From Actinobacillus genomosp. 1 (GTDB lineage: Bacteria; Pseudomonadota; Gammaproteobacteria; Enterobacterales; Pasteurellaceae): DNA of 64,000 nucleotides. The notes under the pieces are model-generated. The model worked only from the letters and a program-made list of their open reading frames with translations. It was not told the origin of the DNA and ran no database searches. Below are positions 1 to 8,307 of the stretch, in pieces (position 1 is the stretch's first letter; each line of letters starts with the position of its first letter). The translations under genes were made by a program, and so were the position numbers. The stretch spans positions 754,501-818,500 of the forward strand of contig NZ_CP103834.1 of assembly GCF_029774175.1 (NCBI RefSeq), in the 5' to 3' direction.

Positions 1-29
1 CAGGCGAATACGTTTCACGTGTAAAATAA
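1..29 (+). CDS. efp: Elongation factor P, last residues only
   Basis: Reading from base 3, the first codons give GEYVSRVK followed by TAA, and the two bases before them fit a serine codon. This is the exact carboxyl end I know for E. coli EF-P (…SGEYVSRVK), the factor that relieves ribosome stalling at polyproline. Only the 3' tip lies in the window. A strong hairpin terminator follows 20 bases downstream, as expected for a gene end. The identification rests on nine residues, so it is good but not certain. Confidence 0.75.
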
Positions 30-48
30 TCTGATTTTATAAAAATCT

Positions 49-97
49 AAGCGGTCGAATTTCTTGCAAATTTTGCAAACAATTCGACCGCTTTTTT
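49..97 (+). terminator. Intrinsic terminator after efp
   Basis: A 12-bp perfect stem (49-60 with 82-93) carries an inverted pair of the AAGCGGTCGAAT uptake-signal-like element. It encloses a smaller TTGCAAA/TTTGCAA hairpin and is followed by a run of T. The stop codon of the convergent dynamin gene lies inside the T-tract, so the element may act on both strands. Confidence 0.8.
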
Positions 98-99
98 AT
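57..99. repeat. 43-bp direct repeat, left copy
   Basis: Bases 57-99 are identical to bases 6208-6250 in the same orientation. The left copy is the distal part of the efp terminator and includes the last codon of the dynamin operon. The pair brackets the whole three-gene dynamin cluster. Confidence 0.9.
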
Positions 100-1997
100 G
101 ATTTTACCCCACCGAATAAATGCCAAATATTGCTGTATAAAGATGAAAGCGGATCTACTTTTTTATTTAATTCACTTTCTCCAGCACTTAATTCATTTTC
201 TTCTGATTTATTTTCTTCTGATTCATCCTCTACTGCTTCCAACTCAAAATCAAATGCTTCAATTTCAATTTTATCCATATCAATATTCGGACGTTTTACT
301 GAAGAACGTTTACCAAAAAGATTGTTAATCACTAATGTAAACTCATCCATTAGTTTACTGAGCTGATTTAGATGATCTTCTAATAGATTAGTAGTAAAAC
401 GGCTAGAAATTTCATCAAGTTGATCATAGATTTTATGATTTCCTCTCTTAAAGTTTGCCATATTTAAATTAAACGAAATATCATCTAATGCTTCAGCCAG
501 TGCTTTTCGTTCTTTGATTTCCTTTTTAATCGCAAATTGATAACTTGTTTCCACTTCATATAATTTACGTAGAATTTCTGTTTGCTTATTAGAAGAACGA
601 TCTAATGAAGTTAGAAAGTCACCCAATTTTTTCCCCTTTTGATAAAAAGTTAATTCTTTGCCTTCAATAGAATTGTAAGCCGAAATACCGTCATATCGGA
701 TATTGGCATCTTTTAATACCCTTACAAATTCTTCCTGAATCTTCTTAACATCACTTTCGGCTCTTAAATCCGCTTTATTCAACACAAAATAAACAGGCTT
801 TTTGTTAGTACCTAATACTTCTTTTAAGAAGTTAATGTCTGTACGAGGAATTGTTCCATTAGCATCAGCACCAACTAACCAAATGAGTGCTTCAGCATCT
901 TTAACATATTCCTTTGCAATCACACTATCATCTTCAGTATGTGAACCTTTTGATGAATTTGGGTTATATCCAGGTGTATCAACAAAACAAATATTTTTAT
1001 ACGCCAATTTAGTTGTTAAAAACATATAAGGCATAATATCCTTCAACTTAAACTTAAAAGACTGAATAAATTGGTGGTTAAGTTTATGTGATAAATTAGG
1101 ATCAATTTCTGTTAAATTGACTGTTCCTCCAGTTTTATTTACCCCAATAAGTTGATTTTTCTTACCTTTGCTATTCACTACATAAGTTGGAATTGCTGTA
1201 GTAGGTTCAATGGAACTAGGTAATTTCATCAATTTATCACTGAAAAAACTGCTGATAAATTCAGATTTACCCGCACTAAAACCACCACCAACTGCAATAG
1301 TTCTTGCTGAGTGAAATTCAGGGAATGCACTCACAATTTCTAATTCATTTGCAATCTGTTGTAATTTGAGCAAAGCCCCTGCTTCATCTTCCAATGAGGA
1401 TTCCTTTGCTGCAAATGCTAAGAAATCATTTTGTAGAATGTTCTTAAATGCTAATAAATGAGGACTTTCATTTTTTGCTGAAATTAGTGTCCCTACTAAT
1501 TGCTCTCGTAATATTGTATTTTCACGATACTTTTTAAAGTCGCTTTTCAAATATTCGTGTTCTTCCGATAACACATTATGTTCTTCTTGAAGAAATTCAA
1601 ATTTATTTTGGGTTTCTTTTAGGTCTTTTTTCGTAGTATTCAATTCTCCTTGTGTATCGAATAACTCATCATCAAGTTCATCAAATTCTTTCTCCTTTCT
1701 CTTTAATGAACGTCTAACACTTTCTAAAGTATCACTTTGCTCTAAAAATTTGTTTTCAGTTATCTTTAGATTAACTTGTGTTTGCTCTAAATTAGATTCC
1801 GATTGAGATAATTGCTCTTTTGTATTAGAAAGGTTAGAGGATAAACTTTCTTTATCTGTTTCTAATGCAGAAATAAATGCATCTACTTGAGCTAATTGGG
1901 AAGTGGTTTGTTGAACGACTTTCCCTTTGCCAAATAAAAAACCAACACGAGAAGTTTGCTCTAGTTGTTCTATAATGGTTTGTAACTCATTACGCAT
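96..1997 (-). CDS. Dynamin-like GTPase C (third gene of the operon)
   Basis: The 633-residue protein begins with a long predicted coiled coil (about residues 40-155, heptad-rich with many E, K, Q and L). A dynamin-type GTPase domain follows: P-loop GGGFSAGKS at 237-245, G3 motif DTPG at 340-343 and G4 motif NKAD at 407-410. The tail from about 470 is helical with an acidic, E/S-rich stretch near 600. The LNKADLRAESDVKKIQ segment closely resembles LSKTNLRALSDVQKVQ in the first gene, so the two look like paralogues. The start overlaps the end of the middle gene by 8 nt (ATGCGTAA) with GGAG 7 nt upstream, implying translational coupling. The stop codon falls in the 43-bp repeat. Role is inferred as GTP-driven membrane remodelling at the inner membrane; the ETEC LeoABC set is a comparable known trio. 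Confidence 0.85.
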   Translation of the reverse strand: MRNELQTIIEQLEQTSRVGFLFGKGKVVQQTTSQLAQVDAFISALETDKESLSSNLSNTKEQLSQSESNLEQTQVNLKITENKFLEQSDTLESVRRSLKRKEKEFDELDDELFDTQGELNTTKKDLKETQNKFEFLQEEHNVLSEEHEYLKSDFKKYRENTILREQLVGTLISAKNESPHLLAFKNILQNDFLAFAAKESSLEDEAGALLKLQQIANELEIVSAFPEFHSARTIAVGGGFSAGKSEFISSFFSDKLMKLPSSIEPTTAIPTYVVNSKGKKNQLIGVNKTGGTVNLTEIDPNLSHKLNHQFIQSFKFKLKDIMPYMFLTTKLAYKNICFVDTPGYNPNSSKGSHTEDDSVIAKEYVKDAEALIWLVGADANGTIPRTDINFLKEVLGTNKKPVYFVLNKADLRAESDVKKIQEEFVRVLKDANIRYDGISAYNSIEGKELTFYQKGKKLGDFLTSLDRSSNKQTEILRKLYEVETSYQFAIKKEIKERKALAEALDDISFNLNMANFKRGNHKIYDQLDEISSRFTTNLLEDHLNQLSKLMDEFTLVINNLFGKRSSVKRPNIDMDKIEIEAFDFELEAVEDESEENKSEENELSAGESELNKKVDPLSSLYSNIWHLFGGVKS

Positions 1998-4269
1998 TTG
2001 GGATCTCCACTTTTAAATTTGATAAATCTTTATTCATTCTTTTATAACGTTCAATAAATTCCTCTTTATTTTCGATTTCATAGATAAGCTGAGAAATTTG
2101 TTTTTCTAATGAATTTAAAATACCATTAGATAAATCGAAATTTTTTAAATTTTCAATATTCGAACTGGTATATTGCTCAATATCAGAATTAATCAAAGGT
2201 ATAAAATTCTTATACATATAGGAAGATGCATCTTCGTTAAACTGTCTTGCATCATTATCTTTTAGTGTTCCTGATTTATTTAAACTTTCTGGCAAAGAAT
2301 CATTTATAGTAAACGTAGCTACTTTAATTTGTCGAAATATAGCTTGAACTGTATTATTAACTTGTGTACGTTTTAAACGCTCACAATTAGGATAGTTCCT
2401 ATTCACATCTCTAATTCCACTGAAAATATTAGATACAACAGTATCTTCCCATTCTGTTCTATGGTTTCTTGCAGCTTTCTTTAATTTATTTGAAATATTA
2501 CTACGAAGGTTTTGAATATAATCTCTAACAGCACTGGCATTAATCACATCTTTTTCTACCTGTACCTCATAACTTGTATATCTATCCCCAAATAGCCCCC
2601 ATAAATTTGTCAAGCCATTATTTTCTCTATAACGAGTTTCATAACTACTTTCCGTACGAATTTTATTAGTTTCTGAGAATCCTTTTATTTCTCTATCAAG
2701 AGTCTCAGCCAAAAAGCCTTCACACTCTTCGAAATGTAAAATTGCACGTCGATAATTTTCATCAAGAGAAAAATGATATTCTTCTTTCTGCTCTTTAAAA
2801 CTATGTAATTCTTGGCGTTTATTTTCTATATTACTAAAATTAATTTCATCAATTCTATCTGCAATATAATCAGAAATTGCAGTAGTAAATTCTTGATAAT
2901 TTTTAATCGTTGCTGTTACTAAATCTTTTTGCTTTTTTATCTGTATTTCTTCTTTACGATTTTGCACATCTACTAAAATTTGTTTGATTTTTTCAATATT
3001 ACTTAACTCTTCCAACATAATTTTAGCGGTGTCTTTATCACTAAAGAAATCAGGATAATGTTGGTTCAGGTTCTCCCAAACCTTTTGCGTATTATTATCC
3101 CATTCAGTTTGTTTATTGAATGTTTGCAACATTGTAAATGCCACACTGGAAGTACAAATAACACTATTTTTTCGATATAACTCAACCATATTTTGCATTT
3201 CTGGAGCATTAATCTTAGAGAATACACCCTCCGTATGCAGATTTAAAATTTGTGTTATATGCTCTAAAGTAGATCTAGGGCTAATATTATTCCCTTTAGC
3301 ACTACCAAATAATTGGCTATCTATTTGACTAGCAATAATATAAGCTTCTTGGATACCATTTTTAGCGGTTACACGCCCCATTAATTCCATATCTTCACTA
3401 CTTAAAAACTGACCTGCTGGTGAAATAACTAATACTACATCACATTGTGCTAAAAATTCATTTGTACGCTGTTCACGTGATTGCACAGGGTCATTTACCC
3501 CAGGTGTATCGACAATTTCTAACCCTTTTAATCCTTCTTCTGGAATATAGAGTTTTACGGATTTAGTAAAAGGCATATATTTGCCGTCTGAGCCGACATA
3601 TTGGTGTAATTTGCCCATTAAATCTTCCGTAGAAGATGCTGTAATTTCGTTTTGTGTGAGTTCTGCTAATGAAGTTTGAGAAGACTTAATGCGCTGATAC
3701 TGATCGTATGCAGATGATAATTCAATAGATTTTTCCATTTCAGTACGAGCAAAATTCTTTGCTAATTGTTCCATTTCTTTTAGTGAACGAGCTTCTAATA
3801 GGTGACTTAATTTTTTTAGGCCTGTATTTTCTTGCTTTAATTCTAATAAATGTTTTGTTTTGATCTTATTAAACTCTTCTTCGTAGTTATGACTCTTTTC
3901 AGCTAATAAATCTAAATCTGCCTGATCATAAAATTCGATTTCTGCACGCACATTTTCACTATATTCCATACGAGTTAATGCGGCTGTCATTGGTGTGGCA
4001 GCTTTAGGCAAGACATCTCTGCCATTAAATACGAGAGCATTAAGTAACGAACTTTTTCCTGCTTTTACTCGCCCAATAATCCCGATACGTAATAAGCGAT
4101 CAATATTATTTACTTCATCTAAACTTGCTTGTAACTCTTTACTTTCTGTAATGTGGCATTCAGATTTCTTATTTTGAATTTCAACAACCTCATTGAGGTT
4201 TTTCGCAGTTAAAAATGTTAAAAGTTTATTATTAAATTCTACGAGTTGTTGGGAAATATTTTGATTCAT
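1990..4269 (-). CDS. Dynamin-like GTPase B (middle gene of the operon)
   Basis: A 759-residue protein with an amino-terminal GTPase domain: P-loop GRVKAGKS at 66-73, a PMTAALTR switch near 93-100 with the G2 threonine, and G3 motif DTPG at 254-257. The usual NKxD G4 motif is replaced by a SQID-like segment. About 130 residues of charged helix separate G2 and G3, as in large bacterial dynamin-like proteins. The rest is mostly helical and should form the stalk. An AAGGA box about 8 nt before the ATG supports the start. The gene lies 60 bp after the phase-variable gene and overlaps the third by 8 nt. It is distinct from the other two, which resemble each other, suggesting a hetero-oligomer. Function is inferred from family only. 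Confidence 0.85.
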   Translation of the reverse strand: MNQNISQQLVEFNNKLLTFLTAKNLNEVVEIQNKKSECHITESKELQASLDEVNNIDRLLRIGIIGRVKAGKSSLLNALVFNGRDVLPKAATPMTAALTRMEYSENVRAEIEFYDQADLDLLAEKSHNYEEEFNKIKTKHLLELKQENTGLKKLSHLLEARSLKEMEQLAKNFARTEMEKSIELSSAYDQYQRIKSSQTSLAELTQNEITASSTEDLMGKLHQYVGSDGKYMPFTKSVKLYIPEEGLKGLEIVDTPGVNDPVQSREQRTNEFLAQCDVVLVISPAGQFLSSEDMELMGRVTAKNGIQEAYIIASQIDSQLFGSAKGNNISPRSTLEHITQILNLHTEGVFSKINAPEMQNMVELYRKNSVICTSSVAFTMLQTFNKQTEWDNNTQKVWENLNQHYPDFFSDKDTAKIMLEELSNIEKIKQILVDVQNRKEEIQIKKQKDLVTATIKNYQEFTTAISDYIADRIDEINFSNIENKRQELHSFKEQKEEYHFSLDENYRRAILHFEECEGFLAETLDREIKGFSETNKIRTESSYETRYRENNGLTNLWGLFGDRYTSYEVQVEKDVINASAVRDYIQNLRSNISNKLKKAARNHRTEWEDTVVSNIFSGIRDVNRNYPNCERLKRTQVNNTVQAIFRQIKVATFTINDSLPESLNKSGTLKDNDARQFNEDASSYMYKNFIPLINSDIEQYTSSNIENLKNFDLSNGILNSLEKQISQLIYEIENKEEFIERYKRMNKDLSNLKVEIPNA

Positions 4270-4329
4270 ATTACAATCCTTATTTTAGTAAAAAAATGAT
4301 AAAATTAGACCGCCTGTAAAATTTGCTCA

Positions 4330-6155
4330 TTAAGCAAAAAACACTGATTTTGCTAAATGAGATAATTCAGTTTTAACTTCATTAAGTTGTGCAATTCGAT
4401 CATTAATTTCTGCTGTTTTTGCTTCTTTTTTTGCGATCGCTTGCTTAACTTCTGTTTGTTTTTGTGCTAATTGATCTTCAAATTGTGTAGCAATTTGTTG
4501 AATTAATTGCGCCATACTCTGTTTAAATAATAGTGGTAGTTCTTGACGAATTCTGCTTTTAATTTGTGGCACAATATCTAGCAAAATTTGCTTCTCTACG
4601 GCTGAACGTTGCTCTTGTTGCTGGCGATATAACTGTTCTTCTTTGGAACTTTGCGTAAAAAAGCCAATAATGTCGGGCAAAAATGCTAAAGCAATTTTCG
4701 CCACTGGTGCTACAATCGTCGTGGTAAGCCCCACAATAGAAGTAAGAACTTTAGAAATATTGCCCAATCCATTTAGAAAATCAGGTCTTTCTGATAACAC
4801 GAATGTTCCAGAGTGGGCATTTTGTAGGAGTTTTTCTATACCTCCTGATATACGATTCACAAAACTCTCATCGAATTGAAAACCTGATATTGAAGCGGTT
4901 GCGAAATTGCTTTGTAGCTCAAAGCGAAAATCACTGAGTAGATCACTGCTTACTTCTTGAATTCGTCCTTTTACTTCCGCTAATAAGTTATTTTGTACAG
5001 TATCATTGAGGACTCGTTGAAATTCAGACGAATTATTTAACGCTAAAGAAATTAAATGCTCTCGTTGATTTAATACAGATTGCCCTACTCTATCTGCTAT
5101 CGTATCAATACCGTATTGCGAATAACGATCTTCAATTTCCTTAATTGCTTTTTCTTTTTTAGTTAATAGTTTTTGGATACTGTTTTGTAATGTTTGAATA
5201 GCCTCATTGCCCTCTTCTTTACTTGATTTCAATGCAGAAATGATAAGTTGTAAACTTTCGTCATTGCTAAAATAGTTGTCTTTTAGTGCATCAATAAAAA
5301 TCGATTTAAATAGTGCTTCAGGCTGAATAGCAGTAAGAATCTGCTTAAGATTTTCTCCACCATTATCATTAAGCAAGACGACATCTTGCTCAAAGTGATA
5401 ATAATTTTTTAACTCCGTTTGGATTGTCTGTTGTACTTTTTGTACATCAGAAAGCGCTCGTAAATTAGTTTTACTTAAACAAAAAGAAAAACCTTTACCA
5501 AATAGACGTAAATTCTTAATTTCTTGGTGCATTGTGCGGGTAATCGTTCCGTCTTCTACACTAGTTAAGAAAATAAAATACGAGCCTCGGTTAAGGTATT
5601 CCAAAATTGCATTACGATGATTTGCAATCGGCGCATCAAACCCTGGCATATCAACTAATACAAGCGGTTGAATTTCAGCTAAATTTTGATTGTTAAGAAA
5701 TAAACGTAAAAATTTAAACTGTTGAGCGTTATCTTTAATCTCTTGGAGTTGTGAAATTTGGTAGGTAACAATTTCATCATTTGATGTAATTGCTTCAATA
5801 TAATTAGTTAGGTTGTAACGAAGCTCTGTGGCTAATGCCGTTTCAGGCGTAATTGCGGTTGGGAGAATATCTTCTCCAAGAAATGAATTAATAAGCGTAC
5901 TTTTGCCTGCGCTAAATCCACCAACAACAGGTACGATAAGTTCTGTTTTCTGAATATTGTCAGTTAAAGCTAAAAGTCCATTATCAGCAAGATCAACTTG
6001 CTGCGTAAGCGATTTTACTTGTTCTAAATAATTAAGAAAGACGGTTTGTGTTAATATTATAGAGGTTGTTGGTTGGTTGGTTGGTTGGTTGGTTGGTTGG
6101 TTGGTTGGTTGGTTGGTTGGTTGGTTGGTTGGTTGGTTGGTTGGTTGGTTGGCAT
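4330..6155 (-). CDS. Dynamin-like GTPase A, phase-variable, out of frame here
   Basis: The GTPase reading frame runs from the CCAA tract to the stop at 4330. Just after the tract it holds the P-loop GGFSAGKST (around 5899-5922), a TPETA switch segment, DMPGFD (G3, at 5638-5652) and a degenerate G4 (SKTN). A hydrophobic stretch near 4660-4760 may be a membrane-inserting paddle. The only good start is the ATG at 6153-6155, with GGAG 7 nt upstream and a TATAAT box further up. That ATG enters the 21 CCAA units in the wrong frame and stops at TAA 6057-6059 after about 32 codons. Gain of one unit or loss of two would restore a protein of about 605-609 residues with a PTNQ-repeat amino terminus. The first in-frame internal ATG (5649) lies beyond the P-loop, so no active GTPase is expected in this state. 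Confidence 0.85.
6069..6152. repeat. Tetranucleotide tract (TTGG)21, CCAA on the coding strand
   Basis: Twenty-one uninterrupted TTGG units (84 nt) begin immediately inside the ATG of the first dynamin gene. In the coding direction they read as PTNQ repeats. Slipped-strand mispairing of tetranucleotide tracts at gene starts is the classic Pasteurellaceae phase-variation device; CCAA tracts switch haemoglobin-receptor genes in Haemophilus influenzae. Confidence 0.97.
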
Positions 6156-6193
6156 AGAGTATCTCCGATAAGAAATATAGATCAAGGATTATA
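6156..6193 (-). promoter_or_regulatory. Promoter and ribosome site of the dynamin operon
   Basis: On the minus strand a perfect TATAAT lies at 6193-6188, 32 nt before the ATG at 6155. GGAG (6166-6163) sits 7 nt before that ATG. I found no good -35 hexamer at 17 nt. The right-hand 43-bp repeat begins just upstream, so the promoter travels with the cluster. Confidence 0.6.
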
Positions 6194-6207
6194 TCTTAAA
6201 GAAGACT

Positions 6208-6250
6208 GAATTTCTTGCAAATTTTGCAAACAATTCGACCGCTTTTTTAT
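6208..6250. repeat. 43-bp direct repeat, right copy
   Basis: Perfect copy of 57-99. Unlike the left copy it lacks the first stem arm (AAGCGGTC), so it cannot form the full terminator hairpin and looks like a duplicated fragment between the dynamin promoter and glnS. Confidence 0.9.
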
Positions 6251-6334
6251 TTCTCGCCGTTTGTCGCTTTATGAAATTCGCAATACGGTGTAGAATACTC
6301 TGTTATTTTTATTTAAAGGCAACAGAGAACAATT

Positions 6335-8005
6335 ATGACAGAAGAAATTTTAGAAAATGCGCCGGAAACCCGTGCGAATTTTATTACCCATATTATTGAT
6401 GAAGATTTAAAAAGCGGTAAACACAATAACGTTTACACTCGTTTCCCACCTGAGCCGAACGGCTATTTACATATCGGTCACGCAAAATCTATCTGTTTAA
6501 ACTTTGGTATTGCCCAAGAATATCAAGGTAAATGTAATTTACGTTTTGATGATACCAACCCGGTAAAAGAAGATGTCGAATACGTTGATTCAATCAAACA
6601 AGACGTGGAATGGTTAGGTTTTAAATGGGAAGGTGAACCACGTTATGCATCCGACTATTTTGACCAACTTTACGGCTACGCAATTGAGTTAATCAACAAA
6701 GGTTTAGCTTATGTTGATGAACTCTCGCCGGAGGAAATGCGTGAATACCGTGGCACATTAACCGAACCGGGTAAAAACAGCCCGTACCGTGATCGTAGTG
6801 TGGAAGAAAACTTAGCGTTATTTGAAAAAATGAAAAATGGTGAGTTTGAAGAAGGCAAAGCATGTTTACGTGCCAAAATTGATATGACATCGCCATTTAT
6901 CGTAATGCGTGACCCGGTAATCTACCGTGTCAAATTTGCTCACCATCACCAAACCGGTGATAAATGGTGCATCTATCCGATGTACGACTTTACTCACTGT
7001 ATTTCGGATGCGATTGAGCGCATTACTCACTCGTTATGTACGCTTGAATTCCAAGATAACCGCCGTTTATACGATTGGGTACTTGAAAATATTTCTATTG
7101 AGCGTCCATTACCGCACCAATACGAATTTTCTCGTTTAAATTTAGAAGGCACTCTCACGTCTAAACGTAAATTATTAAAATTGGTGACAGACGGTACGGT
7201 GGACGGTTGGAATGACCCACGTATGCCGACTATTTCAGGCTTACGTCGTCGTGGTTATACCCCTGCTTCATTACGTGAATTCTGCCGCCGTATCGGTGTG
7301 ACCAAACAAGATAATGTGGTGGAATACTCTGCACTTGAAGCCTGTATTCGTGAAGATTTAAACGAAAACGCACCACGTGCAATGGCGGTAATCAACCCAG
7401 TTCGTGTTGTGATTGAAAACTTTGGCGACAAAGAAATCTTAAAAGCACCAAATCATCCGAATCGTCCGGAATTAGGCGAGCGTGATTTACCCTTTACTCG
7501 TGAACTTTATATCGATGAAGCGGACTTCCGTGAAGAAGCGAATAAACAGTACAAACGTTTAGTATTAGGCAAAGAAGTGCGCTTACGTAATGCTTATGTG
7601 ATTAAAGCAGAGCGTGTAGAAAAAGATGAAAACGGTAAAATCACTACCATTTTCTGTAGTTACGATCCGGAAACGTTAGGTAAAAATCCGTCTGACGGTC
7701 GCAAAGTGAAAGGGGTAATTCACTGGGTATCCGCAGAGGATAACAAACCGGCAGAATTCCGTATTTACAACCGCTTATTCACGGTAGCGAATCCGGGAGC
7801 GGAAGACGATATTAACGCAGTATTAAACCCGGAATCATTGGTTATCAAACACGGTTTCGTTGAGCCGAGCCTCGTTAATGCGAAAGCGGAACAAGGATAC
7901 CAATTCGAACGTGAAGGTTATTACTGTTTAGACAGTAAAGACGGTTCGGCTGAAAATCTAGTGTTCAACTTAACCGTAAGTTTAAAAGAAGGCTTTACGG
8001 CTTAA
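6335..8005 (+). CDS. glnS: Glutaminyl-tRNA synthetase
   Basis: This 556-residue class I aminoacyl-tRNA synthetase charges tRNA-Gln with glutamine in the cytoplasm. The HIGH motif is within PNGYLHIGHA (residues 41-50). The KMSKS counterpart is LTSKRKL at 274-280, the degenerate form typical of GlnRS. The carboxyl half holds the two anticodon-binding beta-barrels. Length matches E. coli GlnS (554). The gene stands alone between the dynamin locus and a hairpin terminator 12 nt past its stop. It was probably next to efp before the dynamin cluster arrived. Confidence 0.98.
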   Translation: MTEEILENAPETRANFITHIIDEDLKSGKHNNVYTRFPPEPNGYLHIGHAKSICLNFGIAQEYQGKCNLRFDDTNPVKEDVEYVDSIKQDVEWLGFKWEGEPRYASDYFDQLYGYAIELINKGLAYVDELSPEEMREYRGTLTEPGKNSPYRDRSVEENLALFEKMKNGEFEEGKACLRAKIDMTSPFIVMRDPVIYRVKFAHHHQTGDKWCIYPMYDFTHCISDAIERITHSLCTLEFQDNRRLYDWVLENISIERPLPHQYEFSRLNLEGTLTSKRKLLKLVTDGTVDGWNDPRMPTISGLRRRGYTPASLREFCRRIGVTKQDNVVEYSALEACIREDLNENAPRAMAVINPVRVVIENFGDKEILKAPNHPNRPELGERDLPFTRELYIDEADFREEANKQYKRLVLGKEVRLRNAYVIKAERVEKDENGKITTIFCSYDPETLGKNPSDGRKVKGVIHWVSAEDNKPAEFRIYNRLFTVANPGAEDDINAVLNPESLVIKHGFVEPSLVNAKAEQGYQFEREGYYCLDSKDGSAENLVFNLTVSLKEGFTA

Positions 8006-8016
8006 TTTTTTATGAT

Positions 8017-8040
8017 AGCGGTCAGAAATGACCGCTTTTT
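8017..8040 (+). terminator. Terminator of glnS
   Basis: An 8-bp stem (AGCGGTCA/TGACCGCT) with a GAAA loop is followed by a T run. Confidence 0.85.
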
Positions 8041-8058
8041 TACAATATTCGAGGTAAT

Positions 8059-8202
8059 ATGAAAAAAGTGATTTTGTTAGTGGCAAGCATTTTAGCAATC
8101 AGTGCTTGTTCGCAATCTAAAAACGTTTATTTTAACGGTGCGGAAGGGTCTCATTCAGGGATTAAATACGAATCGACCAGCAAAGAGTTTTCATTAAACT
8201 AA
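8059..8202 (+). CDS. Small predicted lipoprotein (47 aa)
   Basis: A short ORF with GAGG 4 nt before the ATG encodes a typical lipoprotein signal: MKK, then a hydrophobic core, then the lipobox ISAC with Cys17. The mature peptide of about 31 residues is polar and has no recognisable domain. It is flanked by the glnS terminator upstream and a USS-pair terminator downstream, so it has its own 3' end. I do not recognise the family; entericidin-like or small envelope lipoproteins have this architecture. Overall reality of the gene is supported by signal, lipobox and terminator together. Confidence 0.7.
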   Translation: MKKVILLVASILAISACSQSKNVYFNGAEGSHSGIKYESTSKEFSLN

Positions 8203-8220
8203 TCGCTGATTTATATATAA

Positions 8221-8280
8221 ACAAGCGGTTAAATTTTCAGAAGATTTTGTAAAAAATCCGAAGGATTTAACCGCTTGTTT
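8221..8280. terminator. Bidirectional USS-pair terminator
   Basis: A 14-bp stem formed by ACAAGCGGTTAAAT (8221-8234) and its inverted copy (8265-8278) is followed by T residues. It separates the small lipoprotein from the convergent slt gene. Confidence 0.85.
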
Positions 8281-8307
8281 TATTGGTATCAAAAAATAAC
8301 CGGCTTA

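Noticed and set aside
64..366. Plus-strand ORF at the left end
   Set aside because: Antisense to the acidic tail of dynamin C; serine-rich translation is an artefact of the complement.
6069..6152. Short regular repeats considered as a CRISPR-like array
   Set aside because: Units are 4 nt with no spacers; it is a simple sequence tract used for phase variation.
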